Shown piece by piece: positions 17,009 through 23,651 of a DNA stretch of 64,000 nucleotides (position 1 is the first letter of the stretch; each line of letters starts with the position of its first letter). Both the position numbers and the translations under genes were made by a program. Below the pieces are notes generated by a model. The model was not told where the DNA came from and ran no database searches. It saw only the letters and a list, made by a program, of their open reading frames with translations. The stretch is from contig JANXSZ010000007.1 in the NCBI GenBank assembly GCA_025356445.1, forward strand, positions 1 to 64,000, read 5' to 3'. The stretch is from Betaproteobacteria bacterium (GTDB taxonomy: Bacteria; Pseudomonadota; Gammaproteobacteria; Burkholderiales; Burkholderiaceae_C).

Positions 17009-18253
17009 ATGACCCAGCTTTTGCAAACCCGCCTTGGCCGCCGCGCTGTACTTCAAACTGCGGCAATAGCCGCTGTGGGCATCAATCCCGCATTGCGTGC
17101 AGCCGTCTACGCCCAAGGCTCAGACAAGCCTGAAAAAGAAGAAGTCAAAATCGGCTTTATTCCCTTGACCGACTGCGCCAGCGTGGTGATGGCATCTGTA
17201 CTGGGTATCGATAAAAAATACGGCGTCAAAATCATTCCCAGCAAGGAAGCCAGCTGGGCCGGTGTACGCGATAAGCTGGTCAGCGGCGAGCTGGACATGG
17301 CCCACGCCCTCTACGGCTTGATCTACGGCGTCCACCTGGGTATCAGTGGCCCCAAGAAAGACATGGCCGTATTGATGACGCTGAACCAAAACGGACAAGC
17401 GATCACGCTCTCGAAGAAACTGGCAGACAAAGGCGCGGTAGACGGTGCGAGCCTTGCCAAGCTGATGGCCACTGAAAAGCGCGAATACACCTTCGCCCAG
17501 ACCTTCCCCACCGGCACCCACGCGATGTGGCTGTACTACTGGATGGCTGCCAACGGCATCAACCCCATCAAGGACGCCAAAGTCATCACCGTGCCACCAC
17601 CACAAATGGTAGCCAACATGCGTGTGGGCAACATGGACGGCTACTGCGTGGGCGAGCCCTGGGGCCACCGCGCCATCATTGACGGCATCGGTGTAACCGC
17701 CGTCACCACCCAGGACATTTGGAAAGACCACCCCGAAAAGGTGCTGGGCACCACCGGTGAATTCGTCAAAAAATACCCCAACACGGCCCGCGCTGTCACT
17801 GCCGCCATCATTGAAGCAGGCAAGTGGATTGACGCCAGTTTGATTAACAAAACCAAGATGGCCGAGACGATTGCCGACAAGTCCTACGTCAACACCAGCG
17901 TCGATGCGATCAACCAACGCATTTTGGGCCGCTACCAAAACGGCATGGGCAAGACCTGGGACGACCCGAACCACATGAAGTTTTTCAACGACGGTGCAGT
18001 GAGCTTCCCTTACCTCTCCGATGGCATGTGGTTCATGACGCAGCACAAGCGCTGGGGCTTGCTGAAAGAGCATCCCGATTACCTGGCGGTCGCCAAACAG
18101 ATCAACCAGATCGACATCTACAAACAAGCCGCCGTTGCCGCCAAAGTCAGCGTGCCCAAAGACGTGATGCGCAGCAGCAAATTCATGGACGGCGTGGTGT
18201 GGGACGGGAAAGACCCGAAGAAGTATGCCGACAGCTTCAAAGTTACCGCCTAG
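17009..18253 (+). CDS. nrtA: Nitrate/nitrite ABC transporter substrate-binding protein (NrtA/CmpA family)
   Basis: A 414-residue periplasmic binding protein. The N-terminus RLGRRAVLQTAAIAAVGI resembles a twin-arginine signal, followed by an AQG cleavage region. The mature part begins VKIGFIPLTDCASVVMA, typical for NrtA/CmpA/SsuA-like proteins. GGAG precedes the ATG by about 9 nt. NasS sensors belong to the same family, but the export signal and the following permease and ATPase genes argue for a transport role. It might also be read as a sensor, since no separate nasS is present. It is the first gene after the ANTAR leader. Confidence 0.92.
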   Translation: MTQLLQTRLGRRAVLQTAAIAAVGINPALRAAVYAQGSDKPEKEEVKIGFIPLTDCASVVMASVLGIDKKYGVKIIPSKEASWAGVRDKLVSGELDMAHALYGLIYGVHLGISGPKKDMAVLMTLNQNGQAITLSKKLADKGAVDGASLAKLMATEKREYTFAQTFPTGTHAMWLYYWMAANGINPIKDAKVITVPPPQMVANMRVGNMDGYCVGEPWGHRAIIDGIGVTAVTTQDIWKDHPEKVLGTTGEFVKKYPNTARAVTAAIIEAGKWIDASLINKTKMAETIADKSYVNTSVDAINQRILGRYQNGMGKTWDDPNHMKFFNDGAVSFPYLSDGMWFMTQHKRWGLLKEHPDYLAVAKQINQIDIYKQAAVAAKVSVPKDVMRSSKFMDGVVWDGKDPKKYADSFKVTA

Positions 18254-18309
18254 TTTTTGATTTCAGTTTTCATCTTTAACCCACGAGTTAACCAACAGGA
18301 GCTTTACCC

Positions 18310-19236
18310 ATGGTCAGCGCCGTATTTCACTCACCGCTGGAAGCATCGCTTTCATCACCCATGCCGTCGAGCAAAACTGGCCCCACCCTTACAGTGATGA
18401 GCGAGGTAGCCGTCAGTACCCCGCAGCCTCCCAAAGCCGCCAAACTGCCCTATGACTGGCGCGGGTTTTGGTTGAAAGTTTTGCCACCGTTCATGGGTTT
18501 GGGCTTGCTTATTGGGCTGTGGGCGTTGGTGTCCATCACCACAGCCAGCAGTATCCCGTCGCCCTACGACACGTTTTTGCAAGCAATCGACGTGTTTCGT
18601 GACCCGTTTTACCAAAAAGGCCCGAACGACCAGGGTGTGGGCTGGAACATTCTCAGCTCGCTCAAGCGTGTCGCCATAGGTTTTGGTTTGGCGGCGGCGG
18701 TGGGCATTCCGTTTGGCTTTGTCATTGGTCGGTTTGAGTTCATGAGCCGCATGTTCAACCCGCTGATCAGCCTGCTGCGCCCCGTGTCGCCACTGGCATG
18801 GTTGCCGATTGGCCTGATGGTGTTCAAAGGTGCCAACCCTGCCGCCATCTGGACCATCTTTATCTGCTCGATCTGGCCTATGGTCATCAACACTGCTGTG
18901 GGCGTACAACGCGTCCCCAGCGACTACATGAACGTGGCCAAAGTGCTCAATCTGTCCGAGTGGAAGATCATCACCAAGATTCTCTTCCCTGCGGTGCTGC
19001 CCTACATGTTGACAGGCGTGCGCCTGGCTGTGGGCACGGCCTGGCTGGTGATCGTGGCTGCCGAGATGTTGACGGGTGGCGTGGGCATCGGCTTTTGGGT
19101 GTGGGACGAGTGGAACAACCTGAATGTCAAAAACATCATCATCGCCATCTTCGTGATTGGCATTGTGGGGTTGATTCTGGAATATGCGCTCATCAAACTG
19201 GCTACCGCCTTTACTTTTGAAGAGGTGAAATCATGA
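18310..19236 (+). CDS. nrtB: Nitrate/nitrite ABC transporter permease
   Basis: A 308-residue inner-membrane permease of the BPD_transp_1 family. It has about six helices after a polar N-terminal tail of about 50 residues. The EAA-like loop is around VINTAVGVQRVPSDYMNVAK, and the C-terminal half has GTAWLVIVAAEMLTGGVGIG, characteristic of NrtB/SsuC/TauC. AGGAG lies upstream of the ATG at 18310. It is 56 nt after nrtA and overlaps the ATPase gene as ATGA. Confidence 0.94.
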   Translation: MVSAVFHSPLEASLSSPMPSSKTGPTLTVMSEVAVSTPQPPKAAKLPYDWRGFWLKVLPPFMGLGLLIGLWALVSITTASSIPSPYDTFLQAIDVFRDPFYQKGPNDQGVGWNILSSLKRVAIGFGLAAAVGIPFGFVIGRFEFMSRMFNPLISLLRPVSPLAWLPIGLMVFKGANPAAIWTIFICSIWPMVINTAVGVQRVPSDYMNVAKVLNLSEWKIITKILFPAVLPYMLTGVRLAVGTAWLVIVAAEMLTGGVGIGFWVWDEWNNLNVKNIIIAIFVIGIVGLILEYALIKLATAFTFEEVKS

Positions 19237-20072
19237 ACGAACATTTGAACGAAAAATTCATCCAAATCCAAGGTGTTGCGCAGACCTTCAAGACGGCCAA
19301 GGGCGTGTTCCCTGCGCTACGTGATGTGGACTTGAACATCGCCAAGGGCGAGTTCGTGGCGCTGATTGGACATTCGGGCTGTGGGAAATCAACGTTGCTG
19401 AACCTGATTGCGGGACTCACCGTACCGACCTCGGGTGCTTTGATCTGCGCCAACCGCGAAATCAAAGGCCCAGGCCCTGAGCGTGCCGTTGTATTCCAAA
19501 ACCACTCGCTGCTGCCTTGGTTGACCTGCTATGAAAACGTCTACCTTGCAGTAGAGCGCGTTTTTGGTGCAGCAAACAAATCCACAGGGGTCAATGCAGA
19601 GAACAAAGCCCAACTCAAAGCCCGTACCGATGCCGCTTTGGCACTGGTAGGTCTGACCCCTGCGGCTCAAAAACGCCCAGGTGAGATATCTGGTGGCATG
19701 AAACAGCGTGTGGGTATTGCACGTGCCTTGTGCATGGAACCCAAAGTGCTGCTGATGGATGAACCTTTTGGTGCATTGGATGCCCTTACCCGCGCCAAGC
19801 TGCAAGACGAACTGCTACAGATCGTGGCCAAAACCCAAAGCACTGTGGTGATGGTGACGCACGATGTGGACGAAGCCGTGCTGCTGAGCGACAAAATCGT
19901 GATGTTGACCAATGGCCCAGCGGCCACCATTGGTGAAGTGCTCAGCGTTGACCTGCCCCGCCCACGCAACCGGGTACAACTGGCCGACGACAGCCAATAC
20001 CAACACTACCGCAAGGCGGTGATCGATTTTCTGTACACGCGTCAAGCACACGTCGAAAAACTCACAGCGTAA
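19233..20072 (+). CDS. nrtC: Nitrate/nitrite ABC transporter ATP-binding protein
   Basis: A 279-residue ATPase with Walker A GHSGCGKSTLL, Q-loop FQNHSLLPWLTCYENV, signature ISGGMKQRVGIARAL, Walker B VLLMDEPFGALDAL and the switch His in MVTHDVDEA. It has the NrtD-like length and lacks the C-terminal binding-protein domain fused to cyanobacterial NrtC, so one ATPase probably forms a homodimer on NrtB. The symbol nrtC/nrtD is used loosely for this family. It ends the nrt transcription unit. Confidence 0.94.
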   Translation: MNEHLNEKFIQIQGVAQTFKTAKGVFPALRDVDLNIAKGEFVALIGHSGCGKSTLLNLIAGLTVPTSGALICANREIKGPGPERAVVFQNHSLLPWLTCYENVYLAVERVFGAANKSTGVNAENKAQLKARTDAALALVGLTPAAQKRPGEISGGMKQRVGIARALCMEPKVLLMDEPFGALDALTRAKLQDELLQIVAKTQSTVVMVTHDVDEAVLLSDKIVMLTNGPAATIGEVLSVDLPRPRNRVQLADDSQYQHYRKAVIDFLYTRQAHVEKLTA

Positions 20073-20101
20073 AACGCTGGCGATAAAACGGGTTGCAGGC
20101 C

Positions 20102-20116
20102 GCACTTAATTTGTGC
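20102..20116 (+). promoter_or_regulatory. NtrC-like dyad upstream of the nitrate MFS gene
   Basis: GCAC-TTAATTT-GTGC is an exact GCAC-N7-GTGC core, 111 bp upstream of the sigma-54-like -24 element, almost the same spacing as at the nrt promoter. Its repeat with similar geometry makes chance less likely. Binding is inferred. Confidence 0.5.
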
Positions 20117-20226
20117 AGTGCACCAATAAATACCCTGTAAGTCACGGCCAGAAACGCCATTTTTCACTGAACCGCACCCATTGCACCGCATTAAGGCGCA
20201 ACAGGTGCAGTTTTAGTGCCCCAGAC

Positions 20227-20242
20227 TGGCACGCTTTTCGCA
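20227..20242 (+). promoter_or_regulatory. Sigma-54-like promoter of the nitrate MFS gene
   Basis: TGGCAC-GCTTT-TCGCA has a perfect -24 box and a -12 box with one deviation from TTGCA, keeping the essential GG and GC at 10-bp spacing. It ends 43 nt before the start codon. No hexaloop hairpins or leader terminator follow, so this gene seems to have only the sigma-54 layer. Confidence 0.7.
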
Positions 20243-20285
20243 CTGGTTTTGGGAATTCAACTATTCCGTTCAAAGGATTTGCACC

Positions 20286-21497
20286 ATGGCGGCTTTCCGC
20301 ACCTTTTTGAAAGCTGGACATGCACCCACATTGGGAGCATCGTTTTTCTATTTCATGTTTTCTTGCGCCATCTGGGTCGTCAACGGCACCATGGCACCGT
20401 TCATCAGCGAGACCTACAACCTCTCCGCAGCCCAAAAGGGCTTGATGCTGTCCATCCCTATTTTTGCAGGGGCCTTCATGCGCTTTCCACTGGGTCTGAT
20501 GGCTCAGTACATAGGCCGCAAAAATGCCACACTGGTTGAAATGGGCGGTATCGGTATTGCCATGGCCTACGGCTATTTCATGGTGAGCTCGTTCAATGAT
20601 CTGCTGGCCATGGGCGTGCTGCTGGGCATTGCTGGTGCAAGCTTTGGCGTGGCATTGAGTTTGGGCAGCGGCTCGTTCCCTCCCCGCTACAAAGGATTGG
20701 CCATGGGCTTGGTCGGTGCAGGCAACGTGGGCACTGCCGTGTCAGCGTTGATCGCCCCCCCTTTGGCACAAGCTTATGGCTGGCAGACGGTTTATGGCTT
20801 CGCCGCCATCGGTATTTTGATCCCTATGATCGTGATGATCCTGTTCGCCAAAGAGCCTGACGATGTAGACGCCCATGCCAGCTTCAAAGACCACATCGCC
20901 TGTTTGTTTGAAAAAGACGGCTGGGCTTTCAGCATCATTTACGCCATCACCTTTGGCGGCTTCATTGGTTTGACCTCTTTCTTGCCAAGCTACTTTTACG
21001 ACCAGTTTGGTGTCAGCAAAGTGCAGGCAGGTCAGCTCACCATGTTGGCAGCCTTCATGGGTGCGGCGCTGCGTGTGTTCGGTGGCTGGCTATCCGACCA
21101 CTGGGGCGGCGTGAACACCTTGACAGGCGTGCTGGTGGTGGTGACGATCACACTGGTGCTCTGCGGCCTCTCCACAGGTTCATTGCCCATCACCGTACTG
21201 CTGCTCATCACCTGCTTTGCGGCTTTGGGCGCAGGCAACGGTGCAACCTTCCAACTCGTGCCTCTGCGTTGGCCCACCACAACGGCAGTGGCCGGCTCCA
21301 TGATCGGTGAAATCGGCGCGCTAGGTGGCGGCTTCATCACCAATGCTCTAGGCTTGAGCAAACAAAATACCGGCAGCTACGCCTCAGGTTTTTACGCTTT
21401 TGCAGCGTGTACCGTCGTGGTACTGATAATGCTGCGCTTCATGCAAATCCGCTGGACAAGAACTTGGGCAGAAAAAGGTGGCCGCGCACGCACGTAA
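20286..21497 (+). CDS. narK: Nitrate/nitrite transporter, MFS (NarK/NasA, NNP family)
   Basis: A 403-residue transporter with 12 predicted helices. Both nitrate signature regions are visible: GLVGAGNVGTAVSALIAPPL in helix 5, and a second GAGNGATFQLVPLRWP in helix 11. An early arginine in the FMRFPLGLMAQYIGRKNA loop corresponds to substrate and gating positions in NarK. It likely imports nitrate for assimilation beside the ABC system, perhaps with lower affinity. AAAGGA lies upstream of the ATG. The name NasA would be equally apt. Confidence 0.93.
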   Translation: MAAFRTFLKAGHAPTLGASFFYFMFSCAIWVVNGTMAPFISETYNLSAAQKGLMLSIPIFAGAFMRFPLGLMAQYIGRKNATLVEMGGIGIAMAYGYFMVSSFNDLLAMGVLLGIAGASFGVALSLGSGSFPPRYKGLAMGLVGAGNVGTAVSALIAPPLAQAYGWQTVYGFAAIGILIPMIVMILFAKEPDDVDAHASFKDHIACLFEKDGWAFSIIYAITFGGFIGLTSFLPSYFYDQFGVSKVQAGQLTMLAAFMGAALRVFGGWLSDHWGGVNTLTGVLVVVTITLVLCGLSTGSLPITVLLLITCFAALGAGNGATFQLVPLRWPTTTAVAGSMIGEIGALGGGFITNALGLSKQNTGSYASGFYAFAACTVVVLIMLRFMQIRWTRTWAEKGGRART

Positions 21498-21537
21498 CAC
21501 GTGAGCGGCAAAACAGACAAGACGCTAAACGGCTTTG

Positions 21538-21567
21538 CCTACCTTTTGCCTAAGGCACGAAGGTAGG
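21538..21567. terminator. Hairpin between convergent narK and the kinase gene
   Basis: CCTACCTT and AAGGTAGG pair around an inner TGCC-TAA-GGCA hairpin, giving a long near-continuous stem 40 nt past the narK stop and 37 nt from the kinase stop. There is no long T-run on either strand. A bidirectional end is likely. Confidence 0.55.
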
Positions 21568-21603
21568 TGTACGCAATGTGTGCTGGATGCGGCTTACGAC
21601 GGT

Positions 21604-23373
21604 TTACTTCGGTAAAAACAGCACCCAATAGACCAGCAGCAGGTTAAACAACGCACTCACCGCCAGCGCAATTTTCCATACCGCTGTGGGATCGCGCTGG
21701 ATCAGCGGTGTTGCAGGCGGGGCAGTCAATGGACGTGAGGCACCACGCTGCAAGGCCAACAAAAACTCCTCAGCCGTCTCGAAGCGCAACCGCTTGTCAC
21801 GGGCGACAGCTTTGAGTGCAACATGGTCTAGCCAAATAGGTACTTCAGGGTTGTGGCGACTTGGTGCTGTGGGGTCACGAAAATAGCGGCCCACCTGGTA
21901 TGGCAGCACATCGCCATAAGGCAGTTTGCCCCCCGTCAAGAGTTGATAGAGCGTAATACCCAGCGCAAACAAATCACTTTGCGCATCGGGCTTTTCTTCA
22001 GGGCCGTCTTTGTCTGAGGTGCCTACATTGGCCTTCACATGCAGACCCCACTGCTCAGGATTCATGTAACTGGGGGTACCCGCATGCAGCAAGCGGGTGG
22101 ATTCGGGTTCTCGGCCACTCAACGCCACCCCCAAATCCAGCACACGCAGTACCCCGTCTTCACCCTGATGCAGGTTGGCAGGCTTGATATCCCGGTGAAT
22201 CACGCTTTGCTGGTGCAAACGGCCCAGTGCTTTGGCAATGTGGCTCGCAGCGGTGACGGCCTGGGCAATACCGAACTTATGCTTGTGGTCCAGCATTTGC
22301 TGCAAGGTTTCGCCACCATGCCAGTCATACAACAAATAAAACCCAGTTGGCGATACACCAGTTGGTGAGCGCTCATGGATAGTCACTAAATGTTCGGCTG
22401 CGCGGCCCGTCATCATGCGTTTGGCCAGCCATGCTTCGTGAGCCAGCATGGCGCGTTCCTCGACGTCATGGGCGCGCTGGGGATTCAAGGTTTTCAGCGC
22501 ATAGAGTTGCTTGCTTGCCGGATCACGGACTTGGTAGAGCACATTGATGCCGTTGTCTGCCACAGTGGCAGTGACAGTCAGCCCGTCGATCTGCTCACCC
22601 ACCTTCAGCCGTGACGGTATAGGCAACTGCTGAGCGTGGCGGTTTTCGTCCGCCAGTGTGCTGTCCAGCAGGCCACGAACATGCACCACCAGCGCGGTAG
22701 CATTGTCATCACTGCCTGCAGCCAAGGCGGCGTCCACCAGCAAAGCGCTCAAGGCTTGGCAACTTTGCTTGGCATCAGCCTGCATCAGGCTTTGCAACTT
22801 TTTATCAACCAACTTGCCATGCACACCATCACTCAAGAGCATGAACACATCGCCGACCTGGACATCGCCCTGGCTGTAATCCACCACCAAACGGTCTTCC
22901 AAACCCACCGAGCGGGTAAGTTGATGGCGTAAATCAGGATGGTCGACCACATGATCATGGGTTAGTTGCGTCAAGCGCCCCGCGCGCAGCAAATAGGCCC
23001 TGGTGTCACCGACATGCGCTACAGCGTAGGATTGCCCGCGCAACACCATGGCCGTTAACGTACACAGGCCTAACGCCGGATGACGGCGGCGGTTGATACC
23101 GGCCAACCACGCGTTTTGTGCACCAATAATGCGATCCAAGGCCACGGTGGTGTCCCAAGTTTCGGGCGTACCGAAATAATCACGCACCAAACTGGTGACA
23201 GTCGTCTGTGCTGCCTCGCGCCCCATACCGCCCGTGCTGACGCCATCCGCAATGGCGACGATAGCGCCCATGCTCGCCTGCCCCACCTCAGGCAGCATGG
23301 CAGCGGCGAAGTCCTCATTGATCTCTTTTTTGCCGGTGAGTGAGGTAAAACCGATGTCAATATCAAAGCTCAT
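21604..23373 (-). CDS. Bifunctional PP2C-type phosphatase / serine-threonine protein kinase, membrane anchored
   Basis: A 589-residue fusion. Residues 1-235 form a PPM phosphatase with metal-binding motifs IADGVSTGG (D43, G44), LLSDGVHGK (D182) and GSDDNATALVV (D222, D223). Residues about 265-540 form a protein kinase with K294 (ALKTLNP), HRDIKPANL (D395) and a DLG variant of the Mg loop (D413); the Gly-rich loop is poorly conserved. One C-terminal helix (565-586) anchors it to the inner membrane. The start at MSFDIDIGFTS is chosen by homology. It lies between narK and nirB on the opposite strand. Such fusions occur next to nitrate-assimilation genes in related bacteria, but the target is unknown. 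Confidence 0.92.
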   Translation of the reverse strand: MSFDIDIGFTSLTGKKEINEDFAAAMLPEVGQASMGAIVAIADGVSTGGMGREAAQTTVTSLVRDYFGTPETWDTTVALDRIIGAQNAWLAGINRRRHPALGLCTLTAMVLRGQSYAVAHVGDTRAYLLRAGRLTQLTHDHVVDHPDLRHQLTRSVGLEDRLVVDYSQGDVQVGDVFMLLSDGVHGKLVDKKLQSLMQADAKQSCQALSALLVDAALAAGSDDNATALVVHVRGLLDSTLADENRHAQQLPIPSRLKVGEQIDGLTVTATVADNGINVLYQVRDPASKQLYALKTLNPQRAHDVEERAMLAHEAWLAKRMMTGRAAEHLVTIHERSPTGVSPTGFYLLYDWHGGETLQQMLDHKHKFGIAQAVTAASHIAKALGRLHQQSVIHRDIKPANLHQGEDGVLRVLDLGVALSGREPESTRLLHAGTPSYMNPEQWGLHVKANVGTSDKDGPEEKPDAQSDLFALGITLYQLLTGGKLPYGDVLPYQVGRYFRDPTAPSRHNPEVPIWLDHVALKAVARDKRLRFETAEEFLLALQRGASRPLTAPPATPLIQRDPTAVWKIALAVSALFNLLLVYWVLFLPK

Positions 23374-23408
23374 GCACCAAGTCCAAGCATGATCTGTGCC
23401 CCTGAGAG

Positions 23409-23423
23409 GTACCACAGTGGTGC
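23409..23423 (+). promoter_or_regulatory. NtrC-like dyad near the nir promoter
   Basis: GTACC-ACAGT-GGTGC matches GCACC-N5-GGTGC except for one base. It ends only 28 bp upstream of the sigma-54 -24 element, close for an enhancer, so it is weaker evidence than the other two sites. Confidence 0.3.
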
Positions 23424-23451
23424 ATTTATGCCGCACTGCAACATAAAAAGC

Positions 23452-23467
23452 TGGCACACCCATTGCT
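23452..23467 (+). promoter_or_regulatory. Sigma-54 promoter of the nir operon
   Basis: TGGCAC-ACCCA-TTGCT differs from the nrt promoter by a single base in the spacer. The sequence around it is also shared with the nrt copy (AGCTGGCACACCC, TTGCTTA). It lies 79 nt upstream of and divergent from the kinase start. Confidence 0.85.
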
Positions 23468-23481
23468 TAATTCCGTACCAA

Positions 23482-23534
23482 GACCAATGCAGGTCAGCAC
23501 AGCCAACCCAATGCAAAGGCGTATTGAGCGGGCT
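23482..23534 (+). promoter_or_regulatory. ANTAR target: tandem hexaloop hairpins P1 and P2 in the nir leader
   Basis: P1 at 23482-23495 is GACC-AATGCA-GGTC. P2 at 23501-23534 has stem CAATGC/GTATTG around loop AAAGGC, with an outer stem AGCC/GGCT. Both loops again have A1 and G4. The stems differ from the nrt leader while the loop rule is kept, which looks like compensated RNA structure. It lies between the sigma-54 promoter and a terminator. Confidence 0.8.
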
Positions 23535-23553
23535 TAATAATTTTGAAATGGAC

Positions 23554-23630
23554 AATGGCGTCCCCGCTAGAGTGCAAGCTCCGATGACAACTTCGGTCTG
23601 CGTTTGAAGCGAGGACGCCATTTTGTTTTT
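23554..23630 (+). terminator. Intrinsic terminator in the nir leader (attenuator)
   Basis: Arms AATGGCGTCCCCGCT (23554-23568) and AGCGAGGACGCCATT (23608-23622) pair over 15 bp with one mismatch, then TTTGTTTTT. The 39-nt loop holds a small CCGA/TCGG hairpin. It ends 21 nt before nirB, so read-through control of the whole nir-nas operon is likely. Confidence 0.88.
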
Positions 23631-23651
23631 GCTTTGACAGATGGAGTCCCC

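Noticed and set aside
17120-18127. A 335-codon open frame on the minus strand opposite nrtA
   Set aside because: It lies fully antisense to a well-supported binding-protein gene and has the Val/Gly/His/Asp-rich composition of a shadow frame.
23184-23198. GCACC-AAACT-GGTGA, an NtrC-like sequence
   Set aside because: It lies within the kinase coding region, about 250 bp from the nir promoter, and has one mismatch; a chance match is likely.
23604-23651. Upstream extension of nirB by 16 codons
   Set aside because: It would be translated from inside the leader terminator stem and is not typical of NirB; the ATG at 23652 follows GGAG.
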